From positions 1-48,326 of the forward strand of contig JBHJGY010000075.1 in the NCBI GenBank assembly GCA_050331335.1: 48,326 nt of DNA, read 5' to 3'. Source of the stretch: Thermohalobaculum sp050331335. GTDB taxonomy: Bacteria; Pseudomonadota; Alphaproteobacteria; Rhodobacterales; Rhodobacteraceae. Position 1 is the stretch's first letter. The number at the start of each line of letters is the position of its first letter. A program made the position numbers and the translations under genes. The notes under the pieces were generated by a model that saw only the letters and a program-made list of their open reading frames with translations, was not told the origin of the DNA and searched no databases. This document shows, piece after piece, positions 1-7,298 of the stretch.

Positions 1-244
1 GCGGACGGGCGGGTGGCGCCGATCTGTTGCAGGGCCGCCCGTTTTGCCCGAGAATTCGGCGCGGCCGGCACGTTGGCGGGCGAGGCGCGACCGTCTGCCC
101 CGAATGTAGGCAGACTTTCCTCATAGCGGGTTGACGGGGCCAAGCGGGGTCGGCCACACAATTGCCGGCGTGATGCGCCCGGCGATGAACCGGGGGCAGC
201 CCCTGCCGGTCCGCGGCGGGAAGCATGACAGGAAGAGGTAAATC

Positions 245-1252
245 ATGAAGAATACGGTCCTTCTCGGCGCTCTCGGCGCCGCTGGCCTCGTGGCCGGCAC
301 GGCCGGTGCCGCCACCCTCGACGACGTCAAGGCCGCCGGCTCGCTGAAGTGCGGCGTCTCGACCGGCCTCGCCGGCTTCGCCTTCACCGATGACGCCGGT
401 AACTGGGATGGCTTCGATGTCGGCATGTGCCGCGCCGTTGCTGCCGCGATCTTCGGCGATCCCCAGGCCGTGAAATTCACGCCGACCACCGGCAAAACCC
501 GCTTCACCGCGCTCGCTTCGGGCGAGATCGACATGCTCGCCCGCAACACCACCTGGACGCTGGCGCGCGACGTCGATCTCGGCTTCGACTTCCTGGGCGT
601 GAACTACTACGACGGCCAGGGCTTCATGGTTCCGGCCTCGCTCGGCGTGTCCTCGGCGATGGAGCTCGACGGCGCCACCGTCTGCATCCAGACCGGCACG
701 ACCACCGAGCTCAACCTCGCGGACTTCTTCCGCGTCAACGAAATGAGCTACGAGCCGCTGCCGATCGAAACCAACGCCGAGGCGCAGCAGAACTACCTGG
801 CCGGCGCTTGCGACGTGTACACCACCGACGCGTCGGGTCTCGCCGCCACCAAGGCGACCTTCGAGAACCCGGACGAGCACGTTCTGCTGCCGGAGATCAT
901 CTCGAAAGAGCCGCTCGGCCCGCTCGTCCGTGAGGGCGACGAGAAGTGGGGCGATGTCGTCAAGTGGGCCTTCTTCGCGCTGCTGACCGCCGAGGAGTTT
1001 GGGGTCACCGCGGCCAATGTCGACGAGATGGTCGCAAACCCGCCCAACCCGGACGTCGCCCGCATGCTCGGCGTCGAAGGCGCTATGGGCGAAATGCTCG
1101 GCCTGCCGGCTGATTGGGCCGTCCACGCCATCAAAGCTGGCGGCAACTATGGCGAGCTCTTCACCAACCACCTCGAGCCGCTCGGCATCTCCCGCGGCCT
1201 GAATGCGCTCTACACCGAAGGCGGCCTGCAGTACGCTCCGCCGTTCCGCTGA
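245..1252 (+). CDS. aapJ: Polar amino-acid ABC transporter, substrate-binding protein (AapJ/BztA)
   Basis: Periplasmic receptor of a general L-amino-acid/glutamate-glutamine-aspartate-asparagine importer. The 335-residue product has a Sec signal peptide (Lys near the N-terminus, an Ala/Gly/Leu core, cleavage likely after AGA around residue 22) followed by a full family-3 solute-binding fold; the stretches TGKTRFTALASGEIDMLARN and TTDASGLAATKATFENPDEH are characteristic of the AapJ/BztA subfamily. The start is supported by a purine-rich AGGAAGAGG six bases upstream. It is the first gene of a four-gene operon with two permeases and an ATPase. A GC-rich stem-loop just after the stop probably lets the receptor be made in excess over the membrane parts. 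Ligand range is inferred from family, not from the sequence. Confidence 0.95.
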   Translation: MKNTVLLGALGAAGLVAGTAGAATLDDVKAAGSLKCGVSTGLAGFAFTDDAGNWDGFDVGMCRAVAAAIFGDPQAVKFTPTTGKTRFTALASGEIDMLARNTTWTLARDVDLGFDFLGVNYYDGQGFMVPASLGVSSAMELDGATVCIQTGTTTELNLADFFRVNEMSYEPLPIETNAEAQQNYLAGACDVYTTDASGLAATKATFENPDEHVLLPEIISKEPLGPLVREGDEKWGDVVKWAFFALLTAEEFGVTAANVDEMVANPPNPDVARMLGVEGAMGEMLGLPADWAVHAIKAGGNYGELFTNHLEPLGISRGLNALYTEGGLQYAPPFR

Positions 1253-1262
1253 TCGCATCCCT

Positions 1263-1299
1263 GGGGCGCGGCCGGTCCTCCGACCGAGGTGGCCGCCCC
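1263..1299 (+). terminator. Stem-loop between receptor and permease genes
   Basis: Arms GGGGC-GGCC and GGCCGCCCC pair with a small bulge, and an inner GGTC/GACC closes a short loop. No long T-run follows, only TTCCT. I read it as an attenuating or mRNA-stabilising hairpin after the receptor gene, a common arrangement in ABC operons, rather than a full terminator. Confidence 0.4.
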
Positions 1300-1368
1300 T
1301 TCCTACTGTCGCTGGAGTGGGCAGCAGCCCCTCCGGCCTCCCAAAAAAAGTAATCGAATAGGTGAGCG

Positions 1369-2838
1369 ATGACGGCGAGCACGCATCAGGCCGACCCCCG
1401 CTTCAGTGAAGCTCCGGCCCCGCGCGAGACATTCCGCCTCGACATGCTGTGGACCGATGCGCGCTATCGATCGCTGTTTATCCAGATTGTCGCCTTCATG
1501 TTGCTAATGCTGGCCGTCGGCTGGCTGATTTCAAACATGTTCTCCAACCTAGAGCGACTGGGAAAGGATCTCAATTTCTCCTTCCTGTTCTCGGAGGCGA
1601 ATTACGACATCAACCAACGCCTCGTCACCTATGAGAGCACGGACTCACATGGGCGCGCGGCGCTCGTCGGCATGCTCAACACGCTGCTGGTCTCCTTTCT
1701 GGGCTGTATCGCTGCGACCCTGATCGGGGTGATCGCGGGCGTCCTCAGGCTGTCGAAGAACTGGGTCGTGTCCAGCCTGATGACCGTCTACATCGAAGTT
1801 GTTCGCAACGTGCCGCTGCTGCTGCAAATTCTGCTGACCTATGCGATTTTGATCGAGGTGCTGCCGCAGCCCCGCGAGTTCCGCGAGAACGTGGCGGAGC
1901 CGGAGCGCGCGACGCTGTGGTTCGACATGATCGCGGCGACCAACCGCGGCTTCTTCCTCCCACGGCCGGTTTTCGAGGATGGCATGGGAATGGTGGGACT
2001 CGCCGTGCTGGCATCGATCGTCGGATTTTTCCTGTTCAACTGGGGTAGGCGAGCTTACCAGAACGCCATGGGCACGGAGATGCCGGGGCTGTTCGTGCTG
2101 CTGGGCATGCTCTTCGCCCCGGTCGCGGGATTGGCGACGGCGTTGCTGTTCATGCCGACGGCCCTCCTCGCCGACGGGCCCGACGGCTTCCTCGCCAGGC
2201 TCTCCGCCAGCGACACCGCGACCATGATTAACGCCGGCGGCGCGACGCTGACCGGCCTGATCCTCGCCGCCCTGTTGTTCCGCGCTCCCGTAACCTCGGT
2301 GAGAACCGCAATACTCTTCGTGCCCGGCATCACGGTTTATTATTTGCTGGGCCAGCCGATGTCCTGGATCTTTCCAGAGTTGCGGGGCTTTAACTTCGTC
2401 GCCGGGGAGGATGCCGCGATCCATGCCAGGAATTCGCTGGTGGCGCTCTGGCTCGCGCTCTCGATCTACACGGGCGCCTTTATCGCTGAGATCGTGCGCG
2501 GCGGCATCCTTGCGATCCCCAAGGGTCAGACCGAAGCGGCAGGGGCGCTTGGCCTGCGCCCGAACCGGATCATGAGCCTCGTGATCCTGCCGCAGGCGCT
2601 CAGGGTCATCATCCCGCCGCAGATCTCGCAGTACCTCAATCTCACCAAGAACAGTTCCCTGGCCATCGCGGTCGGTTACATGGACGTCACCGGCACGCTG
2701 GGGGGCATCACCCTCAACCAAACGGGTCGCGAGATGGAGTGCATCCTGCTCTTGATGGCGTTCTACCTGACGATCTCCCTTACCATCTCGGGCGTGATCA
2801 ACGTCTTTAACGAACGCGTCAAACTCAAGGAGCGCTGA
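1369..2838 (+). CDS. aapQ: Polar amino-acid ABC transporter permease (AapQ/BztB)
   Basis: Inner-membrane permease of the importer. The C-terminal part (about residues 350-485) is a binding-protein-dependent transport domain with the EAA loop EIVRGGILAIPKGQTEAAGA that docks the ATPase. A separated N-terminal part of the same domain (about 95-160, beginning NTLLVSFLGC) is typical of AapQ/BztB proteins, which have extra membrane segments between the two halves. At 489 residues it is longer than the roughly 400-430 usual for the family; the excess lies in the middle hydrophobic region (about 200-330), which reads as several additional membrane helices. It is followed after one base by aapM. Confidence 0.93.
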   Translation: MTASTHQADPRFSEAPAPRETFRLDMLWTDARYRSLFIQIVAFMLLMLAVGWLISNMFSNLERLGKDLNFSFLFSEANYDINQRLVTYESTDSHGRAALVGMLNTLLVSFLGCIAATLIGVIAGVLRLSKNWVVSSLMTVYIEVVRNVPLLLQILLTYAILIEVLPQPREFRENVAEPERATLWFDMIAATNRGFFLPRPVFEDGMGMVGLAVLASIVGFFLFNWGRRAYQNAMGTEMPGLFVLLGMLFAPVAGLATALLFMPTALLADGPDGFLARLSASDTATMINAGGATLTGLILAALLFRAPVTSVRTAILFVPGITVYYLLGQPMSWIFPELRGFNFVAGEDAAIHARNSLVALWLALSIYTGAFIAEIVRGGILAIPKGQTEAAGALGLRPNRIMSLVILPQALRVIIPPQISQYLNLTKNSSLAIAVGYMDVTGTLGGITLNQTGREMECILLLMAFYLTISLTISGVINVFNERVKLKER

Positions 2839-2839
2839 G

Positions 2840-4678
2840 ATGTCCGATACCCCCAGCGATCTCGGCACGGGCCTTGGAAGCGCGGTCGCAACGCCGAAAA
2901 CCGATGTCGCCTTCGTTGCGCGGCGCCAGATCCCGCCCGCGCCGCCGCCGCCGGGAAGCAGCGGGCCGCTGCTCTGGATCCGGGAGAATCTCTTCCCCGA
3001 CCTGCTCAACACCGCGCTCACGCTCCTCTCCATCGCCTTCCTGGTCTCGGTATTGCCTGGGCTGTGGCAATGGGCGGTGGCGCAATCGGTTTGGAACGCC
3101 AATTCCCTCGACGAGTGCCGCCAGATCATGGACACCGCGTTCGGTGCCGGCGAGCGGGGCGCCTGCTGGGCGATCATCAACGAGCGCATCGGGCAATTCA
3201 TGTATGGCCGCTATCCGGTCGATCTGAGATGGCGGCCCACCTTGGCGTTCGCCCTGCTCTTCGTCGCGATGGCGCCGGTGTTGTTCGCCTCCCTGCCGTT
3301 TCGGCGGACGCTGCTGATCCTCACCGTGACCTACCCCGCGGTTGCCTATTTCCTCATCTGGGGCGGGTCCGTCTTCGGGCCGCTCCTGGTCCTCGCGGGG
3401 CCGATCGTCGCTTATCTGGCTTGGCGCGTTCTTGAGTCGGTCCTCCAAGATCCGTTCGGCGAAGAGGTCGGTGGCGCTTTGGCCAAGATCGGCGGGGTGC
3501 TGGCCCTCATCTTGTGGTTCCTCTTCGGAGTTGCGGCGGCCGACGAAGCGCTGACCCGCGGCGTTGCCGACAACCGGATCCCGGATCGCGTGGCCGAGCT
3601 CAACGCGATGGCGACCGACCCTGCCCTCGATCAACAGGCGCAAGCCTCGGCCCGGGCGGAGCGGGACAACCTCCTGAGCCTCGATGAACAGCGCGCCGAG
3701 CTCTCCAGCCTGGAGCGGCAGTTGTCGCGTCTTGGCGCCGAGCCGGTCGAGCCGCGACCCGAGGGGGCCGAGATCAGCGACGGCGTTCGCCGAGCCGATG
3801 CCATAGGCCGCTATGTGGGTGACCTCATAGGCGACCCGCAGACCATCGGGGCTCTTGCCGCGGCGCTCGATGCCGCCTCGGCCGCAGACGAAGCGCGCAT
3901 CATTCAGGAAATGACCCCGGACGCCCGCGAGCGCGTGGCGGCCTACCAGACGCTCGAGGGCCAGGTCATCGCTGAAGAGACCCGACTTTGGAGCGTCTAC
4001 AAGGACCTTGGTCGCCTGGGGTTCGAGCCGGTGGAGAGTTCGGTTCTCGGTGGCTTCCTCCTGACGCTCGTTATCGGGGTGACCGCGATTTCCGCCTCCC
4101 TTCCGATCGGGATCCTCTTGGCGCTCGGGCGGCAATCGGGGCTAATCTTCATCCGCATGGTTTCAGTGGTGATCATCGAGACCATCCGGGGTGTCCCGCT
4201 GATCACCCTCTTGTTCGTCGCGTCGACTTTGCTGAACTACTTCCTGCCGCCGGGCACGGCCTTCGACATCATCCTGCGCGTGCTGATCCTCGCGACCCTG
4301 TTCTCGGCTGCGTATATCGCCGAGGCCGTGCGCGGCGGGCTCGCGGCACTTCCCAAGGGTCAATACGAAGCGGCTGATGCGATGGGGCTCACCTATTGGC
4401 AGTCGATGCGACTGATTATTCTACCCCAGGCACTGAAGATCGCGATCCCCTCGATCGTCAATATCTTCATCGGCTTGTTCAAAGACACCACGCTCGTCTC
4501 AATTATCGGCTTGTTCGACCCGCTCGGCATCATCCAGCCGATTTTGGCCGACAGCCGGTGGCAGGGGATCTACGCCGAAGTCTACATCTTCGTGGCGGTG
4601 TTGTTCTTCTTCTGCTGCTTCGGGATGTCGCGCTACTCGATGTATCTCGAGCGTAAGCTCAAAACGGACCGCCACTGA
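2840..4678 (+). CDS. aapM: Polar amino-acid ABC transporter permease (AapM/BztC), enlarged
   Basis: Second permease of the importer; it pairs with AapQ in the membrane. The C-terminal 210 residues (about 395-605) form the transport domain, with the EAA loop EAVRGGLAALPKGQYEAADA. The N-terminal third has a hydrophobic helix near residue 55 and a cluster of further helices at about 130-235. The protein is 612 residues, against about 380-435 for known AapM/BztC. Nearly all of the surplus is a hydrophilic, Ala/Glu/Arg-rich helical segment (about 240-390) that looks like coiled coil and sits directly before the transport domain. The start codon follows the aapQ stop by one base, implying translational coupling. 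The role of the insert is unknown. Confidence 0.92.
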   Translation: MSDTPSDLGTGLGSAVATPKTDVAFVARRQIPPAPPPPGSSGPLLWIRENLFPDLLNTALTLLSIAFLVSVLPGLWQWAVAQSVWNANSLDECRQIMDTAFGAGERGACWAIINERIGQFMYGRYPVDLRWRPTLAFALLFVAMAPVLFASLPFRRTLLILTVTYPAVAYFLIWGGSVFGPLLVLAGPIVAYLAWRVLESVLQDPFGEEVGGALAKIGGVLALILWFLFGVAAADEALTRGVADNRIPDRVAELNAMATDPALDQQAQASARAERDNLLSLDEQRAELSSLERQLSRLGAEPVEPRPEGAEISDGVRRADAIGRYVGDLIGDPQTIGALAAALDAASAADEARIIQEMTPDARERVAAYQTLEGQVIAEETRLWSVYKDLGRLGFEPVESSVLGGFLLTLVIGVTAISASLPIGILLALGRQSGLIFIRMVSVVIIETIRGVPLITLLFVASTLLNYFLPPGTAFDIILRVLILATLFSAAYIAEAVRGGLAALPKGQYEAADAMGLTYWQSMRLIILPQALKIAIPSIVNIFIGLFKDTTLVSIIGLFDPLGIIQPILADSRWQGIYAEVYIFVAVLFFFCCFGMSRYSMYLERKLKTDRH

Positions 4679-4698
4679 TCGGCGACAGGGAGACCGCA

Positions 4699-5523
4699 AT
4701 GACCGACGTCCAGATCGACCCAGCCGCCGCCCGGACTGCGACGGACACCGAGCTTCAGGCCGACCGTTCCCGCATGAAGGTGTCCAATGAGGTCGCGATC
4801 CAAATCAACACGATGAACAAGTGGTTCGGTCAGTTCCACGTTCTGCGCAACATTGATCTGACCGTTTACAAGGGCGAGCGGATCGTGATCTGCGGTCCGT
4901 CCGGCTCCGGGAAATCCACGCTCATCCGCTGTATCAATCACCTGGAAGAACATCAGGAAGGCCAGATCGTCGTCGATGGCATCGAGTTGAACAACGACCT
5001 TAAGAATATCGACAAGGTCCGCGCCGAAGTCGGCATGGTATTCCAGCATTTTAACCTCTTCCCGCATCTCACGATCCTCGAGAATTGCACGCTGGCGCCG
5101 ATCTGGGTGCGCAAGACGCCGAAAAAGCAGGCCGAGGAGACCGCGATGCATTTCCTCGAGCGGGTCAAGATCCCGGAGCAGGCGCAGAAATACCCTGGTC
5201 AGCTCTCTGGCGGTCAGCAGCAGCGCGTGGCCATCGCGCGCTCGCTGTGCATGAACCCGCGGATCATGCTGTTCGACGAGCCGACCTCGGCGCTCGATCC
5301 GGAAATGATCAAGGAGGTGTTGGACACCATGATCTCCTTGGCCGAAGAGGGCATGACCATGATCTGCGTGACGCACGAGATGGGCTTTGCCCGGCAGGTC
5401 GCCAACCGGGTGATTTTCATGGATCAGGGCCAGATCGTGGAGCAGAACGAACCGGAAGCGTTCTTCAACAATCCGCAGTCCGATCGGACCAAGCTGTTCC
5501 TAAGCCAGATCCTCGGCCACTGA
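4699..5523 (+). CDS. aapP: Polar amino-acid ABC transporter ATP-binding protein (AapP/BztD)
   Basis: Cytoplasmic ATPase that drives the importer. All motifs are intact: Walker A GPSGSGKST (residues 66-74), signature LSGGQQQR, Walker B MLFDEPTSALD and the switch histidine in CVTHEMGFA. The core matches the GlnQ/AapP class of polar amino-acid importers. There is an N-terminal extension of about 30 residues before the core, common in this subfamily. It starts 20 bases after aapM with AGGGAGA as ribosome site and closes the operon; the next gene is convergent. Confidence 0.96.
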   Translation: MTDVQIDPAAARTATDTELQADRSRMKVSNEVAIQINTMNKWFGQFHVLRNIDLTVYKGERIVICGPSGSGKSTLIRCINHLEEHQEGQIVVDGIELNNDLKNIDKVRAEVGMVFQHFNLFPHLTILENCTLAPIWVRKTPKKQAEETAMHFLERVKIPEQAQKYPGQLSGGQQQRVAIARSLCMNPRIMLFDEPTSALDPEMIKEVLDTMISLAEEGMTMICVTHEMGFARQVANRVIFMDQGQIVEQNEPEAFFNNPQSDRTKLFLSQILGH

Positions 5524-5542
5524 ACGGAGATATCTCAGTTCA
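5521..5542. terminator. Inverted repeat overlapping the aapP stop codon
   Basis: A near-perfect 22-base inverted repeat (TGAAC...GTTCA, inner GAG-ATAT-CTC, one mismatch pair) begins on the aapP stop codon in the 42-base gap between convergent genes. It could be a bidirectional terminator stem, but there is no T-run on either side. Confidence 0.3.
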
Positions 5543-5565
5543 TCCTGGCGGGCTTAGAGCAGCCG

Positions 5566-6087
5566 CTATCCGTGCTCGAGCTCGCGGGGAAGGGCGAAAT
5601 CCACAAACTCGGCGGTACGTTCCGTAACTTCGGCCCAAGCATCTGTGTGAAACACGAAAACCGCAGCTGCGGCTGTTGGAAAATGCTCGAAGGCTCGGGC
5701 GCAACGCGGGCGAACGCGTCCGTTTGATATCTGGCGTGTGAGCGCTGACAGCCCGGGATTGTGTCCGATCACCATGACGGCATCGACCGCATCGGCCAGA
5801 TCAGCGAGCCTGGCGCGGATCTGATCGGGTGCTGCGTGGTACAAGCCGGGTTCGATCCGGGGTTCGGGCAGTGTCGGTGTGGCGGCGGCCATGCCATCGA
5901 AGGTTTGCCGCGTTCTTAGGGAAGAGGAACAGAGCACCAGGTTCGGCCGATGCCCGCGGAGGTCTAGCCAACGGGCGATTGCTGGAGCGGCCCGCCGGCC
6001 GCGGGGGTTCAGCGGGCGGTCATGATCGTCCAAATCCGGATCGGCCCAGCTGGATTTGCCGTGGCGCACCAGAATCACCTTTTTCAT
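5566..6087 (-). CDS. SixA-type histidine phosphatase family protein
   Basis: A 173-residue member of the histidine phosphatase (phosphoglycerate-mutase-like) superfamily. The catalytic motif LVRHGKSSW lies at residues 6-14, a second arginine in SSSLRTRQT, and the second catalytic histidine in VMVIGHNPGLS. This size and the RHGKS signature are those of the SixA group, whose prototype removes phosphate from phosphohistidine in phosphorelay proteins; the natural substrate here is not known. It begins 59 bases after the Fe-S protein gene on the same strand, so it may be the third gene of that operon. No clear ribosome site is visible before its ATG. Confidence 0.85.
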   Translation of the reverse strand: MKKVILVRHGKSSWADPDLDDHDRPLNPRGRRAAPAIARWLDLRGHRPNLVLCSSSLRTRQTFDGMAAATPTLPEPRIEPGLYHAAPDQIRARLADLADAVDAVMVIGHNPGLSALTRQISNGRVRPRCARAFEHFPTAAAAVFVFHTDAWAEVTERTAEFVDFALPRELEHG

Positions 6088-6146
6088 GTCAAAACAATGA
6101 CAGCCACTTCGACCCTTGGGTCAACCGGGAAACGGGCGCGTGTCGC

Positions 6147-6803
6147 TCAGGATCGTTGCCCGGCGGCGAAAGCGGCCATGTGAAAGGCGCGCTGGGCCTC
6201 CGGCGGGGGGGTGCCGATGGGGCAGGCGGCCCGGACCAAGCACCCGTGTCGACAGGCGGCCCCCTCGGGCCGCGCGAGATGGGCGGCACAGGCGGCGACA
6301 TCGTAGCCTGTCGGTGTCAAAGCCCCCACAGGGCAGGCGCTGCGGCAGGGCGCAGCGCAGGGCGCGCAGGGGGTGCGGCCGGTGGGGGGCGCGAGCGGCA
6401 GCCGCGCCGAATAGGCCAACGCCCCCCGATAAGATGCCCAAAGCCCGCGCTGCGGCGAGACCGGCAGCCCAACCGGCGAGGGGCGACAACCCTCCCCCTG
6501 TGCCGCCCAGCGCAGAAAGGGCTGATGCGGCGGTCCGCCGAACGGGAAGAGCGCCTCAGCCCCCTCGGCGGCCGCGATGGCGCCGATCACCCGTGTGCTC
6601 CACCGGTCGAGCGGGTCGGCCTCCCCGTCGGTCGCCTCCGGGCTTGCGGCAAAGACATCCCACATCCGCGGTCCGTTCGCGCCGATGAGAGCGAGCGTGC
6701 GGCAGCCCTCCGGCGCGCCGTCCTCAGCGCCTGGGTGAAAGGCGCCAACGATCCCGAGCCCGTGGCGCGACAGCGGCGCGTTCAAGCGATCCAGACCTGT
6801 CAC
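6147..6803 (-). CDS. Small 4Fe-4S ferredoxin-like protein
   Basis: About 218 residues, unrelated to its neighbours in frame. The C-terminal third carries two cysteine clusters: CAPCAAPCRSACPVGAL, and HGCLVRAACPIG preceded by another Cys, the pattern expected for Fe-S cluster binding. The N-terminal part is Gly/Ala-rich with few landmarks. I choose the GTG at 6803 because it overlaps the stop of the upstream hxlR-type gene as GTGA; the frame stays open further upstream, but that part only shadows the regulator gene. Similar short ferredoxin-like proteins are common in alphaproteobacteria. A redox or electron-carrier role is inference. Confidence 0.75.
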   Translation of the reverse strand: MTGLDRLNAPLSRHGLGIVGAFHPGAEDGAPEGCRTLALIGANGPRMWDVFAASPEATDGEADPLDRWSTRVIGAIAAAEGAEALFPFGGPPHQPFLRWAAQGEGCRPSPVGLPVSPQRGLWASYRGALAYSARLPLAPPTGRTPCAPCAAPCRSACPVGALTPTGYDVAACAAHLARPEGAACRHGCLVRAACPIGTPPPEAQRAFHMAAFAAGQRS

Positions 6804-7192
6804 GACGGGGGCCTCTCCGGGGGCCTCTCCGGGGGCCTCTCGCTGTCCGCCTCGGTGGGGGCCAAGCCCCGGACCTGCGAGTTGGGCGAGTCGCACAACG
6901 CGATGCGGCTCGGCAAGAGGGTCCCGCCTTTCGCCGTTAGCCGGTAATCCACCCTGGGCGAGACCCCGGTATAACCCGTACGCAGGTCCAGCACGTCCGC
7001 TTCCAGCTCGCGCAGCTGGTTGACGGGCATCTGCGGGCTGATCTTGGGGAAAAACCGGCGCCGCGCGCTGAAGCGCCGCGGCGCCTCCGAGAGCCGGAAG
7101 ACGATTGAGCCCTTCCACCTGCCGGCGATCAAGTCGAGCGCCGCTTCGATCGGGCAATCGACATAGGTGATGTGCCGCTGCTTCCTGGTCAC
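6800..7192 (-). CDS. HxlR-family winged-helix transcriptional regulator
   Basis: A 130-residue DNA-binding regulator. It has the HxlR landmarks: DCPIEAALDLIAGRWKGSIV near the N-terminus, RRF at the start of the recognition region, NQLRELEADVL and then SPRVDYRLTAKG for the wing. The family is small, dimeric and often responds to redox or reactive electrophiles, but no conserved sensing cysteine beyond the N-terminal one stands out. It starts at GTG 7192 with AGGA seven bases upstream. Its last residues are a proline-rich tail encoded by a 12-base tandem repeat. Its stop overlaps the start of the ferredoxin-like gene, which it may co-regulate. Confidence 0.85.
   Translation of the reverse strand: MTRKQRHITYVDCPIEAALDLIAGRWKGSIVFRLSEAPRRFSARRRFFPKISPQMPVNQLRELEADVLDLRTGYTGVSPRVDYRLTAKGGTLLPSRIALCDSPNSQVRGLAPTEADSERPPERPPERPPS
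6807..6841. repeat. 12-bp tandem repeat, three copies
   Basis: Unit GGGGGCCTCTCC occurs at 6807, 6819 and 6831, the last copy differing at its final base. It is in frame and encodes the repeated PPER at the C-terminus of the HxlR-type regulator, immediately before its stop codon and the next gene's GTG. Slippage here would change tail length without a frameshift. Confidence 0.9.
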
Positions 7193-7265
7193 AAACCGTT
7201 CCTGAACTGCGCAATGGATCCCTGGAGCATATGCCGCGCGGCTTGGATCGCGGGGGCTTCCCTGA

Positions 7266-7289
7266 GCCGGGCCGGGCCGGGCCGGGCCG
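7266..7289. repeat. GCCGG pentanucleotide repeat
   Basis: Four perfect GCCGG copies plus GCCG lie just after the thrS stop (reading the minus strand), in the short gap before the hxlR-type gene. Simple slippage repeat; no function visible. Confidence 0.85.
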
Positions 7290-7298
7290 ATGGTCCGA

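Noticed and set aside
14..31. Possible sigma-54 site upstream of aapJ (TGGCGC...TTGCA)
   Set aside because: The spacing between GG and GC is 12, not 10 bases.
1645..3201. 518-codon open frame opposite aapQ/aapM
   Set aside because: Same shadow pattern, spanning the junction of two real genes.
6806..7214. N-terminal extension of the ferredoxin-like protein to 7214
   Set aside because: The extension is an out-of-frame shadow of the HxlR gene; the GTGA overlap gives a natural start.
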